From: Moraxella canis
GTDB taxonomy: Bacteria; Pseudomonadota; Gammaproteobacteria; Pseudomonadales; Moraxellaceae
Direction of reading: 5' to 3'
DNA length: 64,000 nucleotides
NCBI RefSeq assembly: GCF_002014965.1
Contig: NZ_MUXT01000001.1
Coordinates: forward strand, 102,218 to 166,217
The notes under the pieces were generated by a model. It had not been told where the DNA came from. It saw only the letters and a list, made by a program, of their open reading frames with translations, and did not search any database. A program made the position numbers and the translations under genes. Below, piece after piece: positions 15,991 through 23,411 of this stretch (position 1 is the first letter of the stretch; the number at the start of each line of letters is the position of its first letter).

Positions 15991-16984
15991 CTCTTATTCG
16001 CAAACCTGCTCTACCTTTCGGACTACTGGACATATCGCCACAGCACGAACAAGTTTGGGTAGTGTATCGCTCTGATACGATTACAAAACGGCAACCTGCA
16101 TTCTTACATTTATAGATCAGTTGCCGTTTAAGCTCAAACCAACCTGCATCGTAAACCGATTTGGCGAGTTTGCCTTTTTTACTGTTAAATTGGGTGGTTT
16201 TCACATCACCGACCACGATTAGGGCGTTATCCTTGACTAATTGGGTGGTGAATTTATGAATTAATTCTAACCTTGTATTTTTGATTTTGGCGTGGATTGC
16301 CTGTACACGCTTGTTTTTACCTGCACGCTGAGCAATCGCTAACTCTTTGGCATATTTTAGAGTTTGCTTAATATGCAGTTTATCACCGTTTGAGGTGGTC
16401 GCACTGTCTTTTAAGCCAAGATCAATACCAACCGAACCTGTGCCACAAGTGGTTTTAGGATGGTTTTTGACAGTAATGCAGGCGTACCAGCGGTGACGGC
16501 TGTCTTGGACAATCTCACAGGTGTTGATTTGATATAGTGATAGGTTGTCGCTATCCCATAGGTCAATGACTAGCTTTTGTCCTTTGGCTAGGGATAGTTG
16601 CAGGGTTGATTTTAAGCCTTTTTTACCGCTTTGTCGTGTCGCTAGGTGTTTGATGGCTGATTTCTTAAACGGTATCCAGCCCAGTGATTTGCGTTTTGCT
16701 GTTGGGCGATTGGTTCGCCACTTAAGCTTAGCTTTTTTAAACTGCTTACGACTTTTTGCATGGGTTTCATTGATGGCTTGAATGGTTTGAGAATGTAAGC
16801 CTAGTAGCTCACCGCTACCTTTGGTGTAGTCGTTTAAATCATAGGCAGATAAGAATTTGCCTGTGCGCTGTAAATATTTATAACCCAAGTCATTGACATA
16901 ATTCCACACGAAATTGACTAAACCACTTAGGCAGTTTAGTTGGTTTGTGTGTTTATCTTTGATGCGTAGCTTGAGTGTTTTCAT
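15881..16984 (-). CDS. tnpB: TnpB-family RNA-guided endonuclease (OrfB), RuvC-II glutamate substituted
   Basis: TnpB is an RNA-guided DNA nuclease, the ancestor of Cas12, that cuts the empty site and maintains its transposon. The 367-residue protein has the N-terminal OrfB helix-turn-helix and wedge region (1-180), RuvC-I Asp188 in GIDLGLKDSAT, a zinc ribbon with Cys312/Cys315 and Cys335/Cys338, and RuvC-III HDRDINASRN at 342-350. At the RuvC-II position, where most TnpB proteins have a glutamate in IVIEDL, this one reads IVVGDV, with Gly259. A conserved-looking Glu284 in GWFELKRQL follows. TnpB clades with a relocated catalytic glutamate have been described; a nuclease-dead regulator is the other possibility. 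The frame is intact. The first 19 residues resemble the canonical start, so this ATG is accepted. Confidence 0.9.
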   Translation of the reverse strand: MKTLKLRIKDKHTNQLNCLSGLVNFVWNYVNDLGYKYLQRTGKFLSAYDLNDYTKGSGELLGLHSQTIQAINETHAKSRKQFKKAKLKWRTNRPTAKRKSLGWIPFKKSAIKHLATRQSGKKGLKSTLQLSLAKGQKLVIDLWDSDNLSLYQINTCEIVQDSRHRWYACITVKNHPKTTCGTGSVGIDLGLKDSATTSNGDKLHIKQTLKYAKELAIAQRAGKNKRVQAIHAKIKNTRLELIHKFTTQLVKDNALIVVGDVKTTQFNSKKGKLAKSVYDAGWFELKRQLIYKCKNAGCRFVIVSERYTTQTCSCCGDMSSSPKGRAGLRIREWTCAKCGTRHDRDINASRNILAVGLDRLAVGIPKR

Positions 16985-17040
16985 GGATTTATTATATCAT
17001 TTTATTAAGCTAAGAGATTAAAAAGTTAGATTTACCACCT

Positions 17041-17083
17041 TATATCCACCGCCTGAAGTCGCAGGTTTACGGTGGTGGTGGAT
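17041..17083 (-). repeat. Left-end hairpin of the tnpB element
   Basis: On the minus strand ATCCACC and GGTGGAT flank a loop with AAACCTGCGACTTCAGG. A GGTGGTGGTGG tract on the plus strand makes several pairings possible. The sequence just 5' of it, TTTAT, may be the insertion/target-adjacent motif (inference). Confidence 0.5.
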
Positions 17084-17087
17084 AAAC

Positions 17088-17612
17088 TTATTTAAGATAA
17101 GTGACTTGATTGGACAGCTCATTACCCATTTCGTCATCACTTGGATAGTGCGTTTTTAATAATTCACCAATCTGAGTGATCAGCGCCGTCAAGCCCAGTT
17201 GCATCTTACCCTGGCGAAATTGAGCGACTGTGTCATCGCACATTTTTTGCCAATAATCCATATGGGCTTTTTGATCAATGCCGCGATCAGCGATGATCTC
17301 AAGGTCGTGCTCGCATAAATTGACATAGACTAGCACGCCAGAGTTATGCTCGGTATCCCAAACCTTATGTGTGGCAAACAAATATAAGGCGCGTTCGCGA
17401 CAGTCTTGGCTATAAGCATTGGCGATGGGCAAATGATTTTCGATAATCAGGTAAATCTCACCACGATGACCCAGCTCCGCCTGCGTAATCGCTTGTGTTA
17501 ATGCTGCTTTGACAGTTTTGGTGAGCCAGCGATTATGCAGCGAGGGGATGTAAACCATCTGACGAAACAGTCGTGCCAAGCTTTTGGTTGATTGAATCGT
17601 TTGCATTACCAA
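17088..17612 (-). CDS. TPM-domain protein, small
   Basis: A 174-residue protein with a TPM (TLP18.3/Psb32/MOLO) domain, found in membrane-associated proteins such as YgcG and in plant photosystem repair factors; the fold can bind divalent metal or act as a phosphatase. The N-terminal 35 residues are basic. The domain core includes ALTQAITQAELGHRGEIYLIIE near 38-58, then HNSGVLVYVNLCEHDLEIIADRGID near 96-120, typical for the family. No signal peptide or strong membrane segment is visible, so it may be cytoplasmic. Its start overlaps the end of the larger TPM gene by seven bases, so they are translationally coupled. The stop codon lies next to the tnpB element. Confidence 0.87.
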   Translation of the reverse strand: MVMQTIQSTKSLARLFRQMVYIPSLHNRWLTKTVKAALTQAITQAELGHRGEIYLIIENHLPIANAYSQDCRERALYLFATHKVWDTEHNSGVLVYVNLCEHDLEIIADRGIDQKAHMDYWQKMCDDTVAQFRQGKMQLGLTALITQIGELLKTHYPSDDEMGNELSNQVTYLK

Positions 17613-18724
17613 GAACCTCCTGCACCACCACCGCCGAAGCTGCCACCGCCACCGCCAAAGCCGCCACTACCAAAACCACCGCCGCCGAAGCCGCCGCCTC
17701 GCCCGCCGCTACCAAAACCACCGCCACCAGTGATGGGCACTGAGATACCCCGAGCCAATAAAAATACCCATAATATGACTGCAGCAAATATCGCCACAAA
17801 AAACCCAGTACCGCTCATCAGTGCTATAACAACAAATCCGCCTGCGCCGATAGTAGCGCCCAAGAATCTTCCAAGAAGCGCTCCCAAAAAAGAGCCAACA
17901 ATCAGTGCAATGATGAATAAGCCAATGATATCTACATCCACAGCATCATCAGCTTGAGCTTTGGCTTGAGCATCCGCACGAGCCAAACTTTCAGGGTCGG
18001 CTCTTAGGCGCTCATCAATGCGCGCAATCCCTGCCGACAGACCTTGAGCATAAGCCCCTGAGCGAAAAGCTGGAGTGATGTCCTCACGAATAATGCGATT
18101 CAATGCTGCGTCAGGCAGCACACCCTCAAGCCCATAACCTGTCAAAATATACATATTACGATCATTAACCGCAACAGTAATCAGCAAACCATCATCTGTA
18201 TCCGCCTGACCCAGCTGCCATCGCTCAGCGACAGCGAGTGAATAATCAAAAATATCCACGCCATCAGTACTTGGAACGATCACCAAGGCAGCTTGAGCTA
18301 AGTTATCTTGATAGATACGCTGCAGCTGCTCTGTCAAATGCAGATATTCTGATGGTGTCAATATTTTGGCAGCATCAACCACAGGCGTATTTAAAATCAG
18401 CTTATCATGACTGACATTTTGGGCAGTTGAAGTGGGCGTATTGGCAGGTGCTGATTGGGCTTGGACATCTGCCGACTCAGACAAATCAGCCATCTGTCCA
18501 AATTCGCGCACAGACTCAGCCAGCGGTGAATCAGGATCACTTTGAGATGCGCGATTGGCGCTAATAATCAAAGCGGCTAAGTCATCTTCGGAGGCAGATG
18601 CTGTTGCAGTATTTGATACAGGCTCAGAAGCCCAAGCAGACGCACCCAAAACCAACATAACTGGTAATAAAAGTGCCATTATGCGTCGCTGTATCGCCTG
18701 AATATGAGCGTGCATTTTTTGCAT
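17606..18724 (-). CDS. TPM-domain membrane protein (YgcG-like) with Gly-rich tail
   Basis: An exported membrane protein with a periplasmic TPM domain. The frame is open back to 18802, inside lemA, but the ATG at 18724 (or the nearby 18715 and 18679) gives a normal signal peptide ending ASAWASEP. A Ser/Ala/Asp-rich linker follows, then the TPM domain with VVDAAKILTPSEYLHLTEQL, VIVPSTDGVDIFDYSLAVAE and NDRNMYILTGYGLEGVLPD. Two membrane helices with conserved Gly follow, and the protein ends in a Gly/Ser/Phe-rich tail with repeated GGGG, as in YgcG proteins. LemA is encoded directly upstream; LemA and TPM proteins are often neighbours and presumably act together at the membrane. The start is uncertain within about 15 codons. 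Confidence 0.88.
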   Translation of the reverse strand: MQKMHAHIQAIQRRIMALLLPVMLVLGASAWASEPVSNTATASASEDDLAALIISANRASQSDPDSPLAESVREFGQMADLSESADVQAQSAPANTPTSTAQNVSHDKLILNTPVVDAAKILTPSEYLHLTEQLQRIYQDNLAQAALVIVPSTDGVDIFDYSLAVAERWQLGQADTDDGLLITVAVNDRNMYILTGYGLEGVLPDAALNRIIREDITPAFRSGAYAQGLSAGIARIDERLRADPESLARADAQAKAQADDAVDVDIIGLFIIALIVGSFLGALLGRFLGATIGAGGFVVIALMSGTGFFVAIFAAVILWVFLLARGISVPITGGGGFGSGGRGGGFGGGGFGSGGFGGGGGSFGGGGAGGSW

Positions 18725-18746
18725 TGACTTAACCACGCTGAGCCAA

Positions 18747-19385
18747 TTACTGCGCAGTGCCAGTATTTGAGTTAGCACTGCCTGTATTGGCGTTATTACC
18801 AAAGTTTACTGTGGGTGCCGTTGAGATCGCTGCTTCATTTTCGACACTAAAATTAGGCTTAGGCTTCATGCCAAACACCATCGCTGTCAAATTTGTAGGA
18901 AATTGACGCACAGTTGTATTATAAGTACGCACATCTTCGATATAGCGATTACGAGCAACGGTAATACGGTTTTCGGTACCTTCTAGCTGAGCTTGTAGAT
19001 CTTGAAATAGCGCATCTGCCTTCAGATCGGGATAACGCTCAGAGACCATCATCAGACGAGACAGCGCCGAGGTCATCTGACCTTGAGCCTCTTGATACTG
19101 CTGCATGGCTTGAGGATCGTTAAGCGCTTCAGGCGTCAGCTGCACGCTGCCCACACGAGCTCTGGCTTCGGCAACTTCACTAAAAACCGCTTGCTCATGC
19201 GACGCATAGCGCTCAACGACCTGCACCAAATTGGGCACCAAATCAGCTCGGCGCTGATATTGGTTAACGACTTCAGACCAAGCAGCTGCCGTTTGTTCAT
19301 CTTGAGCTTGCAAGGCATTATAGCCACAGCCAGACAGTGTTAAAGTTGAAGCCAGCATTGCGCTCATAAGTAGATGTTTTTTCAT
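18747..19385 (-). CDS. lemA: LemA-family lipoprotein
   Basis: LemA proteins are helical membrane-anchored proteins of uncertain function. The ATG at 19385 is chosen because GGAGA lies eight bases upstream; it gives 212 residues. The N terminus is a lipoprotein signal with lipobox LSGC (Cys20), so here LemA would be lipid-anchored rather than anchored by a simple helix. The core has the family features NALQAQDEQTAAAWSEVVNQYQRRADLVPNLV at 22-53 in pieces, YPDLKADALFQDLQAQLEGTENRI near 120-145, and NTTVRQFPTNLTAMVFG near 165-182. The C terminus is Asn/Thr/Ser-rich. First gene of the lemA-TPM-TPM operon. Confidence 0.95.
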   Translation of the reverse strand: MKKHLLMSAMLASTLTLSGCGYNALQAQDEQTAAAWSEVVNQYQRRADLVPNLVQVVERYASHEQAVFSEVAEARARVGSVQLTPEALNDPQAMQQYQEAQGQMTSALSRLMMVSERYPDLKADALFQDLQAQLEGTENRITVARNRYIEDVRTYNTTVRQFPTNLTAMVFGMKPKPNFSVENEAAISTAPTVNFGNNANTGSANSNTGTAQ

Positions 19386-19441
19386 AATCATTATCTCCAA
19401 GATAAAAGGCGGTATGCCGCTAATATGTCTGAATGTGTATT

Positions 19442-19470
19442 AAAATACAGGCTTTACACCGCTTTTTCAA
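19442..19470 (-). promoter_or_regulatory. Promoter candidate of the lemA operon
   Basis: On the minus strand TTGAAA (19465-19470) and TATTTT (19442-19447) are 17 bases apart, about 57 bases before lemA. Confidence 0.45.
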
Positions 19471-19980
19471 TAACGCTTACCAAAAACCGACAAAACAATT
19501 TTGTTTTGACTCTATTTATCAAAAATCTTAAAAAGACTTTAGGATTTGATTATTGTTTGGATTCAAGCCTTAATTAAATTAACATTAAAACTTTTATAAA
19601 CTCCCTGCTGGGTAAGCTTTTGCTTATCTCTGTCGTCATTATATTAATAAACAAAACAATATAGGCTCAGTCTAAAATCCATCAAAATCGCAAATTGGCT
19701 AATGAATTTATCATTGATTGGTTTAAATTTACCCAAAATTCATAATTTTTTACGAAAAATTTCAATTTTTACTAGCTTTTATCGGCATTTTATGGCAAAT
19801 TGCAACAATCTAAGGCAAAATGTTGCATGTTTTCGGTAGAATGTGGCATTTTTGTATCTCTTAGGGCAAATGGATTGGCTATCAATTATCCAACATCCTA
19901 GATTGAGATGGATTGATAGCATAATTGTGGTCTGATCATCCCAATGATAAATTTCTTGGGATAAACGAAGGAATATGCTT
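19471..19980. other. AT-rich intergenic region upstream of the AGCS symporter with three inverted repeats
   Basis: No gene is supported in this 500-base stretch. It holds an inverted repeat TGCAACA (19801-19807) with TGTTGCA (19821-19827); a larger hairpin with CTATCAAT (19879-19886) pairing ATTGATAG (19912-19919) and CATC/GATG inside; and ATCCCAA (19938-19944) with TTGGGAT (19956-19962) just before the ribosome binding site. GGCAAA-type motifs recur near 19795, 19814 and 19865. These could be operators or a structured leader; no known riboswitch was recognised. Confidence 0.5.
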
Positions 19981-21486
19981 ATGGAAAGCATGATTGACAC
20001 CCTCAATGGTATTATTTGGAGCCCTGCACTGATTTATCTGTGCTTGGCTGCTGGTCTATTTTATTCTATCCTTACTCGTTTTGTGCAGCTGCGTCATTTT
20101 AAAGAAATGATCCGCCTGCTTTTTTCTCGCAATGATTCACCTGAAGGCATCAGCTCATTTCAAGCACTGACAGTCTCTTTGTCTGGTCGTGTGGGTACGG
20201 GTAATATCGCTGGTGTTGCCGCTGCGATCGGCTTTGGTGGTCCAGGTGCAGTATTTTGGATGTGGGTGGTTGCTTTCTTGGGTGCCGCCACTGCGTATAC
20301 CGAATCAACCCTAGCCCAGATTTATAAAGAAACCGACCGTGGTCAATATCGCGGTGGTCCTGCCTACTACTTTGAAAAATTCTTTGGCGGCGGTTTTGGT
20401 AAGTTCTATGGCATTTTGGTTGCCGTATCCTTTATTATTTCTTGTGGTTTATTTTTACCAGGCGTTCAGTCAAACGGTGTTGTCAAAGCCATCACAGGTA
20501 TTACAGGTGAAGGCAATATGGTGAACACCGCTTTTGGTGCTGTCGGTATGAATACTTTGGTCGTCACACTGATCATGGTGATTATCTTAGGCTTGATCAT
20601 CTTTGGCGGGATTAAGCGCATTGCTCGTGTTGCCGAATTTGTGGTACCGTTTATGGCGCTTGGCTATATCTTAATGGCGGTATTGATTATTTTATTTAAT
20701 ATCAATCAATTACCAGGCGTCATCAGCTTGATCGTCGGTGATGCCTTTACTGCTCAAGCAGGCTTGGGCGCTGCCATCGGCTGGGGTGTAAAACGCGGCG
20801 TATATTCAAACGAAGCAGGTCAAGGTACAGGTCCACACCATGCCAGTGCTGCTGAAGTTGAACATCCTGCACAGCAAGGCATGGTACAGGCATTTTCGGT
20901 CTATGTCGATACTTTATTTGTCTGCTCGGCGACCGCTTTCATGATTTTGATGACTGGTATGTATAATATCCAAGGCACGCTGCCAGAAGGACAGTTCTTG
21001 GTTCAAAATGTCGATGCAGCAACCATCATCAGCGGACCTGCATTTACCCAGATGGCTGTCTCAAGCATGTTCGGTGGATTTGGTAATCTCTTTGTGGCGG
21101 TGGCGGTTTTCTTCTTCTCATTCACCAGCATTATGGCTTACTATTATATCGCAGAAGTGAATGTGGCATATTTGACGCGTTCAATGAAAACCACAGGCGC
21201 ATTGTTTGTCATCAAACTGGTACTGATCTTCGCTGTGGCTTATGGCGCTATCAACAGCTCAGGCTATATCTGGAACATGGGTGATGTTGGCGTAGGCTTG
21301 ACCGCTTGGCTAAACATCGTGGGTATTTTGGTCATCTTCTTTATGGCTAAGCCTGCTATTTTGGCGCTCAAAGACTACGAAGCCCAGCAAAAAGCTGGCG
21401 TAACCAAGTTTACTTTTGATCCTGTCAAACTGGGCATCAAAAATGCAACCTTCTGGGAAGAGCGCAATAAAAAAGAACAAGGCTAA
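19981..21486 (+). CDS. Sodium:alanine/glycine symporter, AGCS family
   Basis: An inner-membrane symporter that takes up alanine and/or glycine with sodium. The ATG at 19981 is preferred over the one at 19975 because GAAGGA ends eight bases before it; this gives 501 residues. The family signature GRVGTGNIAGVAAAIGFGGPG lies near residues 70-90, split over the first conserved helices, and GVKRGVYSNEAGQGTGPHHA near 267-286, with around ten membrane helices in all. The basic, charged C terminus is cytoplasmic. It is monocistronic with a perfect terminator. The long upstream region with inverted repeats suggests transcriptional or leader control; a glycine riboswitch, common before such genes, was not recognised. 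Confidence 0.95.
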   Translation: MESMIDTLNGIIWSPALIYLCLAAGLFYSILTRFVQLRHFKEMIRLLFSRNDSPEGISSFQALTVSLSGRVGTGNIAGVAAAIGFGGPGAVFWMWVVAFLGAATAYTESTLAQIYKETDRGQYRGGPAYYFEKFFGGGFGKFYGILVAVSFIISCGLFLPGVQSNGVVKAITGITGEGNMVNTAFGAVGMNTLVVTLIMVIILGLIIFGGIKRIARVAEFVVPFMALGYILMAVLIILFNINQLPGVISLIVGDAFTAQAGLGAAIGWGVKRGVYSNEAGQGTGPHHASAAEVEHPAQQGMVQAFSVYVDTLFVCSATAFMILMTGMYNIQGTLPEGQFLVQNVDAATIISGPAFTQMAVSSMFGGFGNLFVAVAVFFFSFTSIMAYYYIAEVNVAYLTRSMKTTGALFVIKLVLIFAVAYGAINSSGYIWNMGDVGVGLTAWLNIVGILVIFFMAKPAILALKDYEAQQKAGVTKFTFDPVKLGIKNATFWEERNKKEQG

Positions 21487-21502
21487 TTCATTTCAAGCCA
21501 AT

Positions 21503-21530
21503 AAAAGCCCCATGATATCATGGGGCTTTT
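21503..21530 (+). terminator. Terminator after the AGCS symporter gene
   Basis: A perfect 28-base palindrome (AAAAGCCCCATGAT and its complement) ending in T residues, 16 bases after the stop. Confidence 0.92.
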
Positions 21531-21621
21531 ATTATATTTGCTAAGTACCTAGCGAACGCCTAGCGATTCTGTGTCTGATACCAATATAATTAAATATCAA
21601 TTAATCAGCTTTAAGTTAAGC

Positions 21622-21653
21622 AAAAAATTTGACCCACCAATGGCAGGTCAAAT
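21622..21653 (-). terminator. Terminator after the aldehyde dehydrogenase gene
   Basis: On the minus strand ATTTGACC (from 21653) pairs with GGTCAAAT (to 21627) and runs into six T residues, 18 bases after the stop. Confidence 0.85.
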
Positions 21654-21670
21654 GTACCGATCTTAGATAA

Positions 21671-23182
21671 TTAGAAGAAACCCATCGCTTTGGGCGAATA
21701 GCTTACCAATAGATTTTTGGTTTGCTGATAATGCTCAAGCATCATTTTGTGGTTTTCACGGCCAATGCCTGACTTCTTATAGCCACCAAAAGCAGCATGG
21801 GCAGGATAGATATGGTAGCAGTTCGTCCATACACGGCCTGCTTGAATAGCACGGCCTGCACGGTAAGCGGTCGTGCCATCACGAGACCACACGCCTGCAC
21901 CCAAGCCATAGATGGTGTCATTGGCAATTTCCATCGCCTCATCAAAGTCCTTAAAGGTGGTGACTGCCAACACAGGACCAAAGATTTCGTCTTGGAAGAT
22001 CTCCATGCTATTTTCGCCTTTAAAAATGGTCGGCTCAATGTAATAACCACCGTCCACATCATGACGCGCGCCACCGCCTGTCAAGACTTCGGCGCCTTCG
22101 GCCTTGCCTTTATCAATATAGCCCAAGATCTTATCTTGCTGCTCTTGAGAGGCTTGCGCACCAACCATGGTCTCAGTATCTAGCGGATGACCTGTTTTGA
22201 TTTTCTTGACGCGCTCGACCGCCTTTTTTAAGAATTCTTCGGCGATACTTTCGTGAACCAAGGCGCGTGATGGGCAAGTACATACCTCCCCTTGATTCAG
22301 AGCAAACATGGTAAAGCCCTCCAAGGCTTTATCCAAGAATTCATCGTCTTTATCCATAATGTCAGCAAAGAAAACGTTCGGTGATTTGCCGCCCAATTCC
22401 AGAGTCACAGGAATGATGTTTTCTGTGGCATACTCCATGATCTTTTGACCCACTTCTGTTGAGCCCGTGAACGCAACCTTACCAATCCTTGGATTGGTCG
22501 CCAAAGGCTGACCGACATCAGGTCCAAAGCCATTAACGATATTGAGCACGCCTGGTGGTAATAAGTCTTCAATCAGCTCAACAAGTACCAAAATACTAAC
22601 TGGTGTCTGCTCAGCAGGTTTTAAGACAATGCAGTTACCCGCTGCCAAAGCTGGGGCTAGCTTCCAAGCCGCCATCAGAATCGGGAAGTTCCATGGGATA
22701 ATTTGCCCAACCACCCCAATCGGCTCATGATAATGATAAGCAACCGTATCTTCGTCGATCGGAGAAATGCCACCCTCTTGAGCTCGGATACAGCCAGCAA
22801 AATATCTAAAATGATCAATCGCCAAAGGAATATCCGCCGCCAAGGTCTCACGCACAGGCTTACCATTCTCCCAAGTCTCAGCGACAGCCAACAGCTCAAG
22901 ATTTTCCTCCAAACGGTCGGCAATTTTTAATAATAGGTTAGAGCGCTCAGTCGGCGAAGATTTATTCCAAGTTTTTTTGGCTTCATGAGCAGCATCTAAG
23001 GCAAGCTCAACATCTTCAGCATTGGATTTGGCAACTTTTGCAAACGGTTTACCATCGACAGGTGAAATATCGTCAAAATACTCACCACTGACAGGGGCGA
23101 CCCATTTACCGCCGATGAAATTATCATATTTTTCTTTGAAAGTAACTTTACTGCCTTCAGTATTTGGATCGGCATAACGCAT
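21671..23182 (-). CDS. NAD-dependent aldehyde dehydrogenase (AldB/ExaC/AcoD type)
   Basis: The enzyme oxidises aldehydes, probably acetaldehyde, to acids with NAD(P)+. The 503-residue protein has the catalytic Cys301 in [11 protein letters not shown], the general base Glu262 in [10 protein letters not shown], the cofactor-loop FTGSTEVGQ near 238-246 and IIPWNFP at 161-167. The double cysteine CTC at the active site and the tail [21 protein letters not shown] are typical of the acetaldehyde/AldB group found in ethanol and acetoin catabolism. The gene stands alone and has its own terminator. No sigma54 (-24/-12) site was recognised upstream, although this group is often under an enhancer-binding regulator. 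The substrate remains an inference. Confidence 0.93.
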   Translation of the reverse strand: MRYADPNTEGSKVTFKEKYDNFIGGKWVAPVSGEYFDDISPVDGKPFAKVAKSNAEDVELALDAAHEAKKTWNKSSPTERSNLLLKIADRLEENLELLAVAETWENGKPVRETLAADIPLAIDHFRYFAGCIRAQEGGISPIDEDTVAYHYHEPIGVVGQIIPWNFPILMAAWKLAPALAAGNCIVLKPAEQTPVSILVLVELIEDLLPPGVLNIVNGFGPDVGQPLATNPRIGKVAFTGSTEVGQKIMEYATENIIPVTLELGGKSPNVFFADIMDKDDEFLDKALEGFTMFALNQGEVCTCPSRALVHESIAEEFLKKAVERVKKIKTGHPLDTETMVGAQASQEQQDKILGYIDKGKAEGAEVLTGGGARHDVDGGYYIEPTIFKGENSMEIFQDEIFGPVLAVTTFKDFDEAMEIANDTIYGLGAGVWSRDGTTAYRAGRAIQAGRVWTNCYHIYPAHAAFGGYKKSGIGRENHKMMLEHYQQTKNLLVSYSPKAMGFF

Positions 23183-23373
23183 AATACAACTCCTTTGTTA
23201 TCATAAATATCAATAAAAACCGAGCCTAATTTGAGTGTACAAGTTTACTCGGTAAATTCATCATGCCTGAATTTGACTCAATAATCAAGTATATTTTAAA
23301 AAATTAACGATGCATTAACACTTTGTGATAGTCACTGTCAATTCATAAGCGATACTCAAAATCCATCCAATAA

Positions 23374-23397
23374 AAAAGCTCAACTTAATGAGCTTTT
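23374..23397 (-). terminator. Terminator after dsbD
   Basis: AAAAGCTCA (23374-23382) pairs with TGAGCTTTT (23389-23397) around six bases; on the minus strand it lies 15 bases after the dsbD stop. Confidence 0.8.
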
Positions 23398-23411
23398 ATG
23401 ATAATAGACTT

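Larger units (their letters stand above)
15864..17083 (-). mobile_element. tnpB-only IS200/IS605-family (IS1341-like) element
   Basis: The element has no tnpA; it carries only tnpB. The right end (minus-strand 3' side) is the GC-rich block GGGCGGGGAGGAAGTCAA just after the tnpB stop, typical of these elements. The left end, about 17041-17083, forms a hairpin in which ATCCACC pairs with GGTGGAT, with the conserved-looking AAACCTGCGACTTCAGG in the loop. These elements have subterminal hairpins rather than terminal inverted repeats and make no target duplication, so the exact boundaries are inferred. The left end abuts the stop codon of the TPM gene within about 5 bases. Without tnpA it would need an enzyme in trans to move. 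Confidence 0.75.

Noticed and set aside
15855-16115. 86-residue plus-strand frame
   Set aside because: It is antisense to the tnpB 3' end and covers the element boundary.
17592-17957. Proline-rich plus-strand frame
   Set aside because: It is the antisense of the Gly-rich tail of the TPM protein; composition explains it.
19386-19974. A glycine riboswitch before the AGCS gene
   Set aside because: The conserved GGAGAG-type cores of the glycine aptamer were not found.
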